From assembly GCF_900327275.1 (NCBI RefSeq), contig NZ_LS398548.1, positions 248,001-312,000 of the forward strand: 64,000 bases of DNA, read 5' to 3'. Both the position numbers and the translations under genes were made by a program. The notes beneath the pieces are model-generated. The model did not search any database. It was not told the DNA's origin and saw nothing but the letters and a program-made list of their open reading frames with translations. Shown piece by piece: positions 27,474 to 36,090 of the stretch (its first letter is position 1; each line of letters starts with the position of its first letter). This stretch comes from Orientia tsutsugamushi. Its GTDB lineage: Bacteria > Pseudomonadota > Alphaproteobacteria > Rickettsiales > Rickettsiaceae.

Positions 27474-28397
27474 TTATGGTAAAACAGTATCTGGTAAGAT
27501 ATGGTAACCACATAAAAACTGACTAGAGCTTAGTTCTTTCCTTCCAGGGAGCTGCAATGATAATAGTTCTAAGAAATGTTTTTGACATGCTACCAATAAT
27601 TTACCATTATTAACTACCTGCACAGTTCCTGGTTGTAAATTATGACTATTATTTACAATTTTGGATTTTAAAACTTTAATGTTGCAATTATTATAAGTAA
27701 AAAAAGTGCCTGGCCATGGGTTCATACCTCTAATTTTACAATCTATGGTATAAGCACTTTCATGCCAATTAATTTTGCTTTCTGATTTAGAAAGCTTATG
27801 TGCATAAGAAGCTCCATATTGCGATTGCGGAATACGTGGCAATGTATGAATATAGTTTATTGCTTTTACTACCAACTTAGCTCCAACTTTGGCGCATTGA
27901 TCATGTAGTTCACTAAAACAAATATTTTTAGCTAAATGGAATTTTTGAGACAGTATTATATCTCCAGTATCTACTCCTTGATCCATCTGAATAATACAAA
28001 CAGCAGTTTCTTTTTCGCCATTAATAATAGTGCGTTGTATTGGTGCTGCACCACGATATTTTGGCAGCATTGACGGATGAATATTAATACATCCATATTT
28101 TTTCATTTTTAGAATGGCTTGAGGAATAATCAAGCCATAAGCTGCAACTACAATTACATCCGCATCTAAAGTTGCTATCAAGTTTTGTACATCATTGGTT
28201 TTTAAACTATCTGGTGTATAAACAGGAATAGATAAAGCGCTAGCTAGCTTATGTATGGGAGATCTTTGAATATTTAAATAGCGATCACGCTTTTTAGGCT
28301 TGCTGGTAAAGACAGCTATTACATTATGCCTCGATAAAACAAGTTCCTTTAATGCTGGTATAGCGAATTCTGGACTTCCCATAAAAATTATTTTCAT
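27474..28397 (-). CDS. fmt: Methionyl-tRNA formyltransferase
   Basis: 307 residues. N-terminal formyltransferase fold with IFMGSPEFAIPAL, the catalytic block NIHPSMLPKYRGAAPIQRTI, and MDQGVDTGDIIL containing the conserved Asp. The C-terminal tRNA-binding domain includes RGMNPWPGTFF. It formylates initiator Met-tRNA with 10-formyl-THF. The start overlaps the def stop by four bases (ATGA), forming the standard def-fmt initiation operon. Confidence 0.96.
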   Translation of the reverse strand: MKIIFMGSPEFAIPALKELVLSRHNVIAVFTSKPKKRDRYLNIQRSPIHKLASALSIPVYTPDSLKTNDVQNLIATLDADVIVVAAYGLIIPQAILKMKKYGCINIHPSMLPKYRGAAPIQRTIINGEKETAVCIIQMDQGVDTGDIILSQKFHLAKNICFSELHDQCAKVGAKLVVKAINYIHTLPRIPQSQYGASYAHKLSKSESKINWHESAYTIDCKIRGMNPWPGTFFTYNNCNIKVLKSKIVNNSHNLQPGTVQVVNNGKLLVACQKHFLELLSLQLPGRKELSSSQFLCGYHILPDTVLP

Positions 28398-28939
28398 TTA
28401 TCATAAGCCGCATCTTTAATTTTGGATAGTGTGTTTAAGGCAGCCTCTTTTTTTAGATTAGATAAATAGTCAACTAATAAAATACCATCTAAATGATCTA
28501 CCTCATGCTGAATAGCCCTAGCTAACCATCCTTCAGCATTAAGTGTTTTCAAATTGTTATAATAATCAAGATAAGTTACTTGAATTTCATGATAACGAGA
28601 TACTTCAATAGCCTGTTTTGGTAATGATAAACATCCTTCTTTTGCTGTTACTGTTTGATTGGATATGGCTTTAACAATAGGATTAACCATAAACAATGGA
28701 TACTTATATTCGCTGTTGGTTATATTGTCTTCTTTAATATCAACTTTACTTAGATCAAGAACTATAATTCTTTTTGATACTGCTACTTGTGGTGCAGCTA
28801 ACCCCACTCCATGATTGTGATACATAGTTTCTAGCATATCATCCATAAGTTGTCTAATACTGTCATTAACAGTATCAACTGGAGATGCAACTTTCTTTAA
28901 AATAGGATCAGGAGCAGTTATAAGAGATAATATTGACAT
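28394..28939 (-). CDS. def: Peptide deformylase
   Basis: The three metal-site motifs are all present: GVGLAAPQ, EGCLSLP (metal Cys) and QHEVDHLDG (two metal His and the catalytic Glu). It removes the formyl group from new proteins. I take the ATG at 28939 (opening MSILSLITAPDP, 181 residues), which has GGAT about seven bases upstream; a TTG four codons earlier is less likely. It is the first gene of the def-fmt operon. Mobile-element DNA begins about 200 bp upstream. Confidence 0.96.
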   Translation of the reverse strand: MSILSLITAPDPILKKVASPVDTVNDSIRQLMDDMLETMYHNHGVGLAAPQVAVSKRIIVLDLSKVDIKEDNITNSEYKYPLFMVNPIVKAISNQTVTAKEGCLSLPKQAIEVSRYHEIQVTYLDYYNNLKTLNAEGWLARAIQHEVDHLDGILLVDYLSNLKKEAALNTLSKIKDAAYDK

Positions 28940-29186
28940 AATTAAATCCAAAAAACTATTTTTTCATTGATTATAAAATAAAAAGTAATAAAAACAATAT
29001 TTTTCAGGTTGATCAATAATTTACATAAATTGTAACTCATATGTAATAACATGATCTATAGGTAAAATTGGTCTTCTAAGGCAGATAGTATAAGTATGAA
29101 GATTTATATAGGTTTGGCATAATGATTTTTGTCAACCTTTTGTCAACCTTGATTGGAAGAATAGTAAATTTGAGCTGCAGGATCGT

Positions 29187-31610
29187 TTGATAATTGCTGA
29201 CCATAAAGAAGCTGAAAATATTAATCAAAACATCAGAAACTACATGAAGGAAAATGGTGCTCTGAAAGGTCCAGAATACAGCATTTTAATTTCAGGAGCC
29301 GAATCAAAAAAATATGCTAACTACATGGCTGGAGACCGAATTGTATTTCAAACAAACGATAAGGATTTACAAATACAAAACAGTGAATTTGCAACTCTAG
29401 TATCAATTGATGAAAATAAGTTTGTAGCTAAGACAGATACAGGAAACGAGGTAAGCTTTGATTTGAATAAAATAAGCTTTAAACATGGATATGCTACAAC
29501 AGTTTGTAACCCACAAACAGCTGTCAAAAAAGATGTATATGTTCTTCATAATAATGGTGTAGGAATAGAAAGTTCTAACATAAGCATGATAGGGAATGCA
29601 GAGCAAGTACGGCTGTACTACAATGTGCAAGCTACAAAAAATGTTGCTAACCTAATAGAGCAGCTTAGCACAGCTAAGACAGACTCTATCAATTCAAAAG
29701 AGGAGAATAATGATGTTCAAGCAAATGAAGTAAGGCAATATCAATCTGCTCAAAACTATAGAAAAAACGATTATTATTCAAATAGCGAGGAAGACCTACA
29801 AAAATTGAAGGATGCAATAGCTTATAGAGCTGACACTATAGCTCGTGATATTCTTGGAGATCCAAATAAGCGCCTATCTACATACGGAAAATTACGTTGG
29901 GGAGACACTGGCAAAATACAAGTAACCACCGAGGGCAAGTACGCTGGAAAATGGTATGACTTTAGTACAGGACAAAAGGGTGATTTATTATCCCTGGCTC
30001 AAAGAGAAAGAGGATACAGCTTTTTTGAGGCAAAGGAATATTTGAAAAGTATGGTTGGAATGTCTAATATTAGTCAACGGTATCAGAGACCGCCTAAGAC
30101 TGACGATTCTCAACAATACACTCAACAATCTGAAAGTGTTAAAATCGCAAAAGTTCAAAACTTGTATGAACGATCAAGCAGAATACATGGTTATGAGATA
30201 GATACGAGCCCAAGCGCAGAAGTTGAAATAGTAAAAAAGTATCTTGAAAATCGTGGTATTACTTTTGACAAAAGCACCGCAAGTTCAGACTTAAAAGCCA
30301 GTATACTGCTTGATACTCAAACGAGAGAAAATTATCCAGCATTTACAGCATTTGCAAGAAATTCAAAAGGGGAAATTACCGGAGTACAGGCCGTATATCT
30401 AAATTTGGCAGGAGATAAGGCGAATATTTCAATTAACAGAAGATCTTTCGGCAAAATCAGCGGATCGTTCATAACAATCGCAAAGCGAAATGCGAATGAC
30501 CCTAATATAACAATTATAGCAGAAGGCGCTGAAACAGCATTGAGCTTGCAGCAATCAGGCATTAAAGGTAATATCATTGCTAGTGCAGGAATTTCGAATT
30601 TGAGAAATTATTCACCATTTCCTGGTGAAAAAATCATCATTGCAGCAGATAATGATAGCAAAAATCCTATAACTTATAATACTGTAATTAAAGCTGCAAA
30701 AACGTTAGAAATGAAGGGAGCGATAACTTGTATAGTCAAACCACCAGAAAATGGTGATTTTAATAATCTGTTGCAAAGTTGTGGAGACCAGTCAATTAGA
30801 GACATTATAGAACCTGAAATTACTAAACTGACTAAGGCAGTTGAAACAACCAAACTTACTCAAACAGAAAATAATAGTATAGCAAAACAAAATGATATTA
30901 CGAATGTTAAAGAATTGTATAATAAATCTTCATCTCTATACTACTTTAAACAAGAAGAGGAAGCTAAGGTGGAAACGATAGTAGTAAACAAATTTTTAGA
31001 AAACCATACAGGAATTTATAGTGCAAAAATCTTTAACAATTCTAATTTAAGGGCAAATATGGTTTTTGATGAAGAGACTCAAAAATCCTGGCCTGCACTC
31101 ACTATTTTTGTTAAAAATGACAAAGATGAAATTACTGGAGCTAAGATATTAGCTCTGAATTCAAAAACATGTAATAAAGCTGATGTAGCTGAAAAATCTG
31201 TTGGTACAATTAGTGGGTCATTTGCTGAAATTGCTCAACAGAATTCAAAATACTCACCTGTAACAATCATTACAAAGGATATTGAAACAGCGTTAACCAT
31301 TCAACAAGCTGGAGTCGAAGGCAAAATCTTATGTGCAATTGAAGCCGAAAATTTGCAAAACTATAATCCTAGCCCAAAAGAAAAGATCATTCTAGCAGTT
31401 AAAAATGACGTAAATACTGAAAAAGCTGAAAAAGTTCTAGAGGATAAGGAAGCAGTAGTCTGTACAGTCAAAAATGACTTCAATAATGTATTAAAAACTC
31501 AAGGATTATATGCTGTTAGAAATATTATCAGCCCTGAAATAAGAAAACTTAATGAAAAAATTGAATCAATACAAACTAATATACAACAAAGATTATGTCC
31601 GAAACACTAG
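29187..31610 (+). CDS. traA: TraA C-terminal fragment with two Toprim-like domains
   Basis: 807 codons from a TTG; homologous reading begins upstream at about 29139 (LDWKNSKFELQDRL), so this is the truncated C-terminal part of a longer TraA relaxase/helicase. Residues 1-120 are the TraA linker (LIIADHKEAENIN; MAGDRIVFQ). Residues 205-290 resemble a primase-associated domain (KLRWGDTGKIQV; GKWYDFSTGQKGDLLSL). Two similar halves follow. The first (about 330-550) has Toprim acids (IIAEGAETALS; IIIAADND). The second (about 565-800) has the same layout with these lost (IITKDIETALT; ILAVKND). The relaxase and helicase parts are absent here, so conjugative function is unlikely. It is part of a RAGE-like island. 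Confidence 0.7.
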   Translation: MIIADHKEAENINQNIRNYMKENGALKGPEYSILISGAESKKYANYMAGDRIVFQTNDKDLQIQNSEFATLVSIDENKFVAKTDTGNEVSFDLNKISFKHGYATTVCNPQTAVKKDVYVLHNNGVGIESSNISMIGNAEQVRLYYNVQATKNVANLIEQLSTAKTDSINSKEENNDVQANEVRQYQSAQNYRKNDYYSNSEEDLQKLKDAIAYRADTIARDILGDPNKRLSTYGKLRWGDTGKIQVTTEGKYAGKWYDFSTGQKGDLLSLAQRERGYSFFEAKEYLKSMVGMSNISQRYQRPPKTDDSQQYTQQSESVKIAKVQNLYERSSRIHGYEIDTSPSAEVEIVKKYLENRGITFDKSTASSDLKASILLDTQTRENYPAFTAFARNSKGEITGVQAVYLNLAGDKANISINRRSFGKISGSFITIAKRNANDPNITIIAEGAETALSLQQSGIKGNIIASAGISNLRNYSPFPGEKIIIAADNDSKNPITYNTVIKAAKTLEMKGAITCIVKPPENGDFNNLLQSCGDQSIRDIIEPEITKLTKAVETTKLTQTENNSIAKQNDITNVKELYNKSSSLYYFKQEEEAKVETIVVNKFLENHTGIYSAKIFNNSNLRANMVFDEETQKSWPALTIFVKNDKDEITGAKILALNSKTCNKADVAEKSVGTISGSFAEIAQQNSKYSPVTIITKDIETALTIQQAGVEGKILCAIEAENLQNYNPSPKEKIILAVKNDVNTEKAEKVLEDKEAVVCTVKNDFNNVLKTQGLYAVRNIISPEIRKLNEKIESIQTNIQQRLCPKH

Positions 31611-31661
31611 GCAGAGTATGACACAGCATTTTTTATTTAAAAAACTATAGAGTGAAAAAAT

Positions 31662-32681
31662 ATGACAAAAAAATTAAAGCATGATTCATTGGCAAAGACA
31701 ATCATGAGCGATCCAGTAGCTGCACAAGAATTTCTAGAGTATTATTTACCAAGCGATTTCAAGAGTTTAATAGATTTATCACAAATAAAAGTAGAGCAAG
31801 AGAGTTATATAGAAGAATCGTTAAAGAAAAAATACAGCGATATCGTCTATAGAGTTGCAACCAAAAAGCATGGCAATGCTTTTATTTATATATTAATTGA
31901 AGCTCAATCAACCGTCGATTATTGGACAGCTCTGCGGTTATGGAGATACACATTGTTATTGTGCGAAAGGCATAAGAAAGAAAAAACTAAATTACCATTA
32001 GTGTATAATTTAGTGATCTACAACGGCAAAGAGGTCTACAACGCACCTAGGAATTTGTGGGATTTATTTACCGATTCAATGATAGCTAAGCAATTAATGA
32101 CTTCTGACTATCAATTAGTCGATTTGCAAAGTATGTCGAATGATGAAATTGTTAGAAAAAAGCATATCGGAATGCTCGAATATATGCTAAAGCACATTCA
32201 TCAACGAGATATGTTAAAGCTTTGGGAAGAGTTTCTAATAAAGTTCAAACATGTTTTAATACTTGATAAAGAAAAAGGCTATATTTACCTAAGATCATTT
32301 TTATGGTATACTGATACTAAATTACTAGAGAGTCAGCAACCAGAATTAGAGCAGGTTCTGGCTAAGTATTTATCTGAAGAAGAAAAAAGTAATATTATGA
32401 GAACTATTGCTGCAAAATATATTGATGAAGGTATAGAGATTGGTGAAACTAAAGGCATAGCTAAAGGCATAGCTAAAGGCATAGCTGAAGGTATAGAGAT
32501 TGGTGAGATTAAAGGCATAGCTAAAGGCAGAGCTGAAGGCAGAGCTGAAGGCAGAGCTGAAGCCGCGCGAGGGCTTGCAAGGAACTTATTAAAAGCTGGC
32601 CTTTCAGTTGAATTTATTTCTGAAAATACCGGATTGTCAAAAGAAGAAGTGATTAATTTAAAAAATAACATAGAGTATTAA
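31662..32681 (+). CDS. Rpn-family PD-(D/E)XK nuclease (transposase_31 type)
   Basis: 339 residues. The nuclease core is KYSDIVYRV (Asp60) followed by ILIEAQST (Glu80, Gln82), the usual Rpn pattern, then LRLWRYTLLL and the NLVIYNGKEVY segment. Rpn proteins promote recA-independent recombination and resemble transposases. The C-terminal part holds a run of four-residue GIAK/GRAE repeats (about 251-303; encoded by a 12-bp tandem repeat at about 32425-32562) that ends in a helix-turn-helix-like tail (AGLSVEFISENTGLSKEEV). Many genes of this family vary in repeat number. It lies between TraA and TraD fragments, so it is probable cargo of the conjugative element. Confidence 0.85.
   Translation: MTKKLKHDSLAKTIMSDPVAAQEFLEYYLPSDFKSLIDLSQIKVEQESYIEESLKKKYSDIVYRVATKKHGNAFIYILIEAQSTVDYWTALRLWRYTLLLCERHKKEKTKLPLVYNLVIYNGKEVYNAPRNLWDLFTDSMIAKQLMTSDYQLVDLQSMSNDEIVRKKHIGMLEYMLKHIHQRDMLKLWEEFLIKFKHVLILDKEKGYIYLRSFLWYTDTKLLESQQPELEQVLAKYLSEEEKSNIMRTIAAKYIDEGIEIGETKGIAKGIAKGIAEGIEIGEIKGIAKGRAEGRAEGRAEAARGLARNLLKAGLSVEFISENTGLSKEEVINLKNNIEY
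32425..32562 (+). repeat. 12-bp tandem repeat array inside the Rpn gene
   Basis: Units of the type AAAGGCATAGCT or GAAGGCAGAGCT repeat in frame, with an interspersed GGTATAGAGATTGGTGA block that itself occurs twice (about 32431 and 32491). The array keeps the reading frame and is likely to change length by slippage. Confidence 0.8.
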
Positions 32682-32701
32682 TTTTTCGAATTAATACTCT
32701 A
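32671..32701. terminator. Bidirectional hairpin at the convergent ends of rpn and traD
   Basis: TAGAGTATTAATT (32671-32683) pairs perfectly with AATTAATACTCTA (32689-32701) around a five-base T-rich loop. It overlaps both stop codons. Confidence 0.5.
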
Positions 32702-33465
32702 CTAACTTAAGTTTTTTGAGCAATTTATATTCACAAACAAAAGCTGTATTTAAGTTTTGTAGCTGCATAGTTAGTTTTGTGATAGGAAAGTTACCAGCAA
32801 GCTTTACATAACAAGTTAGGTCTGGTAGGTTCATAATTTCAGATGGCATAACTAAAATCTTTTTACGCTCAACATTATTCATATTTACTCCATCTCGCAT
32901 AGTATTTGAGCCATATGACAAGTTCTCTTGAGTTTCAATAATTTCTTGCTCACCTAGTGTTAATGCTGACTTATAAGCTGTAACCTAATCGCTAACTCGA
33001 AAAATAAATTTACTATTAAACAAATCAAGCATAGAAGCACATTCAGCAGCCCCATATATTGCTTCTAATTGATGAATGTTTTGCAACCCAGCAACAAAGC
33101 AGCCTCCATACTTTCTACTTTCAGCTAAAGCAACTGGTAAAGACGAAACTTTTTGTAGAGCTGGCAGTTCATCAAGTATAAACCACATGTTTTTGTTATC
33201 ATGATTAGGATTTCTACACATCAAAGCTTTGATAGCTATGCTGATCCAGGCTGAAATAAGTGGGCATAAAGTAGCTCTTTGATTTGGGGTAGCTGTGATA
33301 AATAGCCAGCCAGTTTCATTTGAATTACTAAACCATTCTTTTATGCTAAAACTACCTCCAGGCTTTAAATATTGTAGCGAAGTAATATTCTTTCCAAGAG
33401 TAGACTGAATTCCTGCAGAAGTTTCAAGTGCGCTTTCGCTTATAATACCTGATACGGCAGTGTTT
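32691..33465 (-). pseudogene. traD: TraD coupling ATPase, C-terminal pseudogene with premature stop
   Basis: The minus-strand reading gives GWLFITATPNQRATLCPLIS, then NMWFILDELPALQKVSSLPV (Walker B region FILDELP), RKYGGCFVAGLQNIHQLEAI and FNSKFIFRVSD. These are hallmarks of the VirD4/TraD type IV coupling proteins used in conjugation. A TAG at 32985-32987 interrupts the frame. The same frame continues with VTAYKSALTLGEQEI to a stop at 32691. The N-terminal Walker A part is missing beyond 33465. Both defects indicate a dead gene. Confidence 0.8.
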
Positions 33466-33902
33466 CTTGTTTATTTAATTTTTTTTTTTTATAACTCAAC
33501 ATTCTCTCTTTGTATACCTCTTATTCTCTACATTTCATATTTCCACTTATCCTAATCTGGCGTTCATAATAAGAGATAATAACAGAAATCTACTAACTTT
33601 CTTGCGGAATAATGTTTCAACTCATATCTGTTTTATTACAAGACGTCTTTCGCTATTTAAAGCATACCAGACACTGTCATCTTATTAATTTCTTAGTACT
33701 CATATAATTTCTTCTCTTTTTAAAATGACGGTGATTGCTTGAAAAAATGTTTAATTAAACTTAATAAATATTGCAATAATACATAAGTTTTTTAATTTAT
33801 TTTGCATATTCATTAACATTAATTTGCTGATTATAATAATACATTTTATTATTTTAGCAGAAGGTTGAAGGTATATTAAATAAATTAAGGGAAAATTATT
33901 AT
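33466..33902. other. Gene-free stretch with a dispersed repeat end
   Basis: This is AT-rich DNA with a run of T at about 33477-33490. Near 33530 it contains TTATCCTAATCTGGCGTT, which resembles the end motif of the inverted repeat at 8104-8445. No coding frame is supported. The upstream region of the gene at 33903 lies here. Confidence 0.4.
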
Positions 33903-34928
33903 ATGAAAAATTTTACACATCTTATACAACAACTTTCTCATACACAGGAAGATTGTATACTTGTTAAATCTAAGGAACAATTACCAACAAATATAGCCTA
34001 CAATAGCGATAGTCATAGTCTTGGGTTGCCACAATATAATATTTGCAACCAAATTTTTATTAAATTACAAGGCTACCTGTACCAGCTTAGTCAATGCATT
34101 TGGAGCCCACCTTCTAATGAATCAAATAGTACTGTATATTCTATGGATTGTAGCGAAGCGTTTGGATTTTCTGTCAATAATGATACTAAGATAGATATAG
34201 ATGATGAAAAGTATGCTCTTAGATTAATAAGTCCTGAAGCAAATGAATGGATTAAAAAAAACGCTTGTGAAACAATAAAAAACTGCACTTCAAATGCTTT
34301 AGACGCTATTTCTAGTGAAATTATAGCGTACAATAAAGAAGCAGCTAATGAAAAATATGAGCCCAGTATATCGCATAATGCGCAGTATGCAATCATAGGC
34401 GCAAGCGTGGTATCTGCAGGATTAGCAATATGGGGTGCTAAGTATTGCATCACAAAATACCAAGAGTATAGGCGTAATAAGCAAAAAATAGATCTTATCT
34501 CACATGTCAGCAAAGATTATGATGATAATGCTGAAAAAGAACCTTGTATTTCTTCTACGTCAGAACGTAACATTGTTAATATCAGTAAAACTGATAGTTT
34601 TACTGAAGCTAAAGCTTTCAATTTAAATGCAGAACCTGGATCAGCTCATGCAATAGAATTAATAATTCACAAAAGTAGCCAAACTAATGATTTTAGCACT
34701 GATGTAAACCTTGCATTACAAGAACTAAGATGGTCAGAAGATAATGATAATTATAACGAGATTACTACTTATACTTCATCGTTTGATAATGTTATAAAGA
34801 AAGCAAAACATATTACGACTCATGCTGATATACATCATTCTGAGGCAGTAAAGAGCTTTGAGCTATCAACCAATGTTGTAGGAGAGATAAAAGAGAATAT
34901 ATATGAATCACTAGATAATATTAGTTAG
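33903..34928 (+). CDS. Single-span membrane protein with tyrosine motifs, probable paralogue of 3135-4205
   Basis: 341 residues with no family recognised. A Cys-containing N-terminal domain (1-155) includes YNICNQIF at 45-52. One hydrophobic span follows (about 161-181, AIIGASVVSAGLAIWGAKY) and then a basic stop-transfer (YRRNKQK). The tail of about 150 residues is polar and carries YDD (206), YNEI (284) and IYESL (334). The layout, length, position of the span and YxICNxxF element match the gene at 3135-4205, which also sits beside TraA debris. I infer a small Orientia-specific family of membrane-inserted or secreted proteins carried near RAGE modules. The start has AAGGGAAA upstream. Confidence 0.7.
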   Translation: MKNFTHLIQQLSHTQEDCILVKSKEQLPTNIAYNSDSHSLGLPQYNICNQIFIKLQGYLYQLSQCIWSPPSNESNSTVYSMDCSEAFGFSVNNDTKIDIDDEKYALRLISPEANEWIKKNACETIKNCTSNALDAISSEIIAYNKEAANEKYEPSISHNAQYAIIGASVVSAGLAIWGAKYCITKYQEYRRNKQKIDLISHVSKDYDDNAEKEPCISSTSERNIVNISKTDSFTEAKAFNLNAEPGSAHAIELIIHKSSQTNDFSTDVNLALQELRWSEDNDNYNEITTYTSSFDNVIKKAKHITTHADIHHSEAVKSFELSTNVVGEIKENIYESLDNIS

Positions 34929-35014
34929 GTTACATGCAAATTTTTAACTGATTTTAACCCGCTAGAAAAAAGTTAGCGCAAGTTAAGGCTTTATTAAAAG
35001 ATATAAAATCTGTA

Positions 35015-35363
35015 GGAAAGTTATTGTTGTCTTTACGCAGATGAGAGCGGTTTTGTTAGTAGTACACCTAGAACTCACGGATATGCAGCAAAAAGCATGA
35101 GATGTTATGGCATTTTAGCATCCATCAAAAAAACTAATGTTATAGGAGCATTAGTAGATAAATTGCTGCTAACCATATCAATTTTTGACTGCAATGTTAA
35201 TACTGCTATTTTTAACTGTTGGATAGAACAGGATTTAATTCCTAAATTACATAATAATTCTGTAGTTGTGATGGACAATGCAACTTTTCATAAAAGTTTG
35301 CATTTAAAAACTATGATAGAAAAGGATATACATATATGGTTTAACTATAGGAATAATATTTGA
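35015..35363 (+). pseudogene. IS630-family transposase, internal fragment
   Basis: An open stretch reads YADESGFVSSTPRTHGYAAK (first catalytic Asp), SIFDCNVNTAIFNCW and VVVMDNATFHK (second catalytic Asp), then degenerates at 35363. The N-terminal helix-turn-helix and the C-terminal catalytic Glu region are missing. It is highly similar to the remnant at 45-612 in the overlapping part. Confidence 0.8.
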
Positions 35364-35454
35364 TTGATTTTATTAGGTAGTTGCGTTACTATTCAATGAT
35401 TAGTTGAATTTCAATAAACTAATTGCTTTAATCACTGAATGAAAAAAGGTATGT

Positions 35455-36036
35455 ATGTTTAAACGATTAAGAAATGCATTACAGCTTAAGCCAGCAACGT
35501 TTCGACCAGCTAGTAGTCCGGCTGTGGCTGAAGCTCATGAAAGTACCGAGGCAAGAGAGAATCAGAAAGTTCAGCAGCAAAATGAGAATAGCTTTGGAGT
35601 AGCTGCTAGTAGTGGACCCAAGCCTGAAAAACACGTTTCGTTTAGCGATAATGTTAAAGTGAAGGTAAGAACACCTAGTCCTATTAGTTCTACTAGTCCT
35701 TCATGTAATCCAGAAAGCAGCTTTATTTTTCCAGAAACACCTACTGAACAATCGCCTTCAATTCCTTCATCGAGCATATTAGCTAGATATTATGCTTCTT
35801 CTGAAAGTACGGCTACTTCACCAGAAACTCAGCATAATCCTAAATCTGGTATATTCAAGGGCAAAACTTTGGAGCAACGGATGAAAATGCTATGTGAGGC
35901 TAATCTTGTGTCTCAAGGTATTTTACCTAAACCTGATAGTACAGACGATCAAGCAGAAAATTCAGATCAATGCAGCGGCGAAGAGCTTTCAGTTGATGTG
36001 GCTGGTGCATGCGGCGGTTATGATCATGATGGGTGA
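35455..36036 (+). CDS. Pro/Ser-rich disordered protein with an RVxF-like motif, candidate effector
   Basis: 193 residues, family not recognised. After a basic start (MFKRLRNALQLKP) the chain is dominated by Ser, Pro, Thr and Glu, suggesting disorder. Residues 59-67 read KHVSFSDNV, close to the RVxF docking motif ([RK]x[VI]x[FW], often followed by AD or SD) by which regulators bind eukaryotic protein phosphatase 1. A helical patch (FKGKTLEQRMKMLCEANLV, about 134-152) lies near the C-terminus, and the end is Gly/Asp-rich. There is no signal peptide. It lies at the edge of a mobile island, beside an IS630 fragment. The start has AAAAAAGG upstream. Confidence 0.65.
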   Translation: MFKRLRNALQLKPATFRPASSPAVAEAHESTEARENQKVQQQNENSFGVAASSGPKPEKHVSFSDNVKVKVRTPSPISSTSPSCNPESSFIFPETPTEQSPSIPSSSILARYYASSESTATSPETQHNPKSGIFKGKTLEQRMKMLCEANLVSQGILPKPDSTDDQAENSDQCSGEELSVDVAGACGGYDHDG

Positions 36037-36062
36037 TACTAATTAAATTAATGTAGCCTATA

Positions 36063-36090
36063 AAAGGAGAAATTATTTAACTTCTCCTTT
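36063..36090 (-). terminator. Hairpin at the 3' end of the PpiD-like gene
   Basis: AAAGGAGAA (36063-36071) pairs with TTCTCCTTT (36082-36090), overlapping the last codons of the minus-strand gene, with a short T-run beyond on that strand. It may also serve the plus-strand gene ending at 36036. Confidence 0.5.

Noticed and set aside
32425-32562. Possible CRISPR array
   Set aside because: The repeats are 12-bp coding units without unique spacers; no cas genes in the window.
32333-32671. 112-codon minus-strand frame with Ala/Met/Pro repeats
   Set aside because: Antisense image of the 12-bp repeat array in the Rpn gene; no start signal or family.
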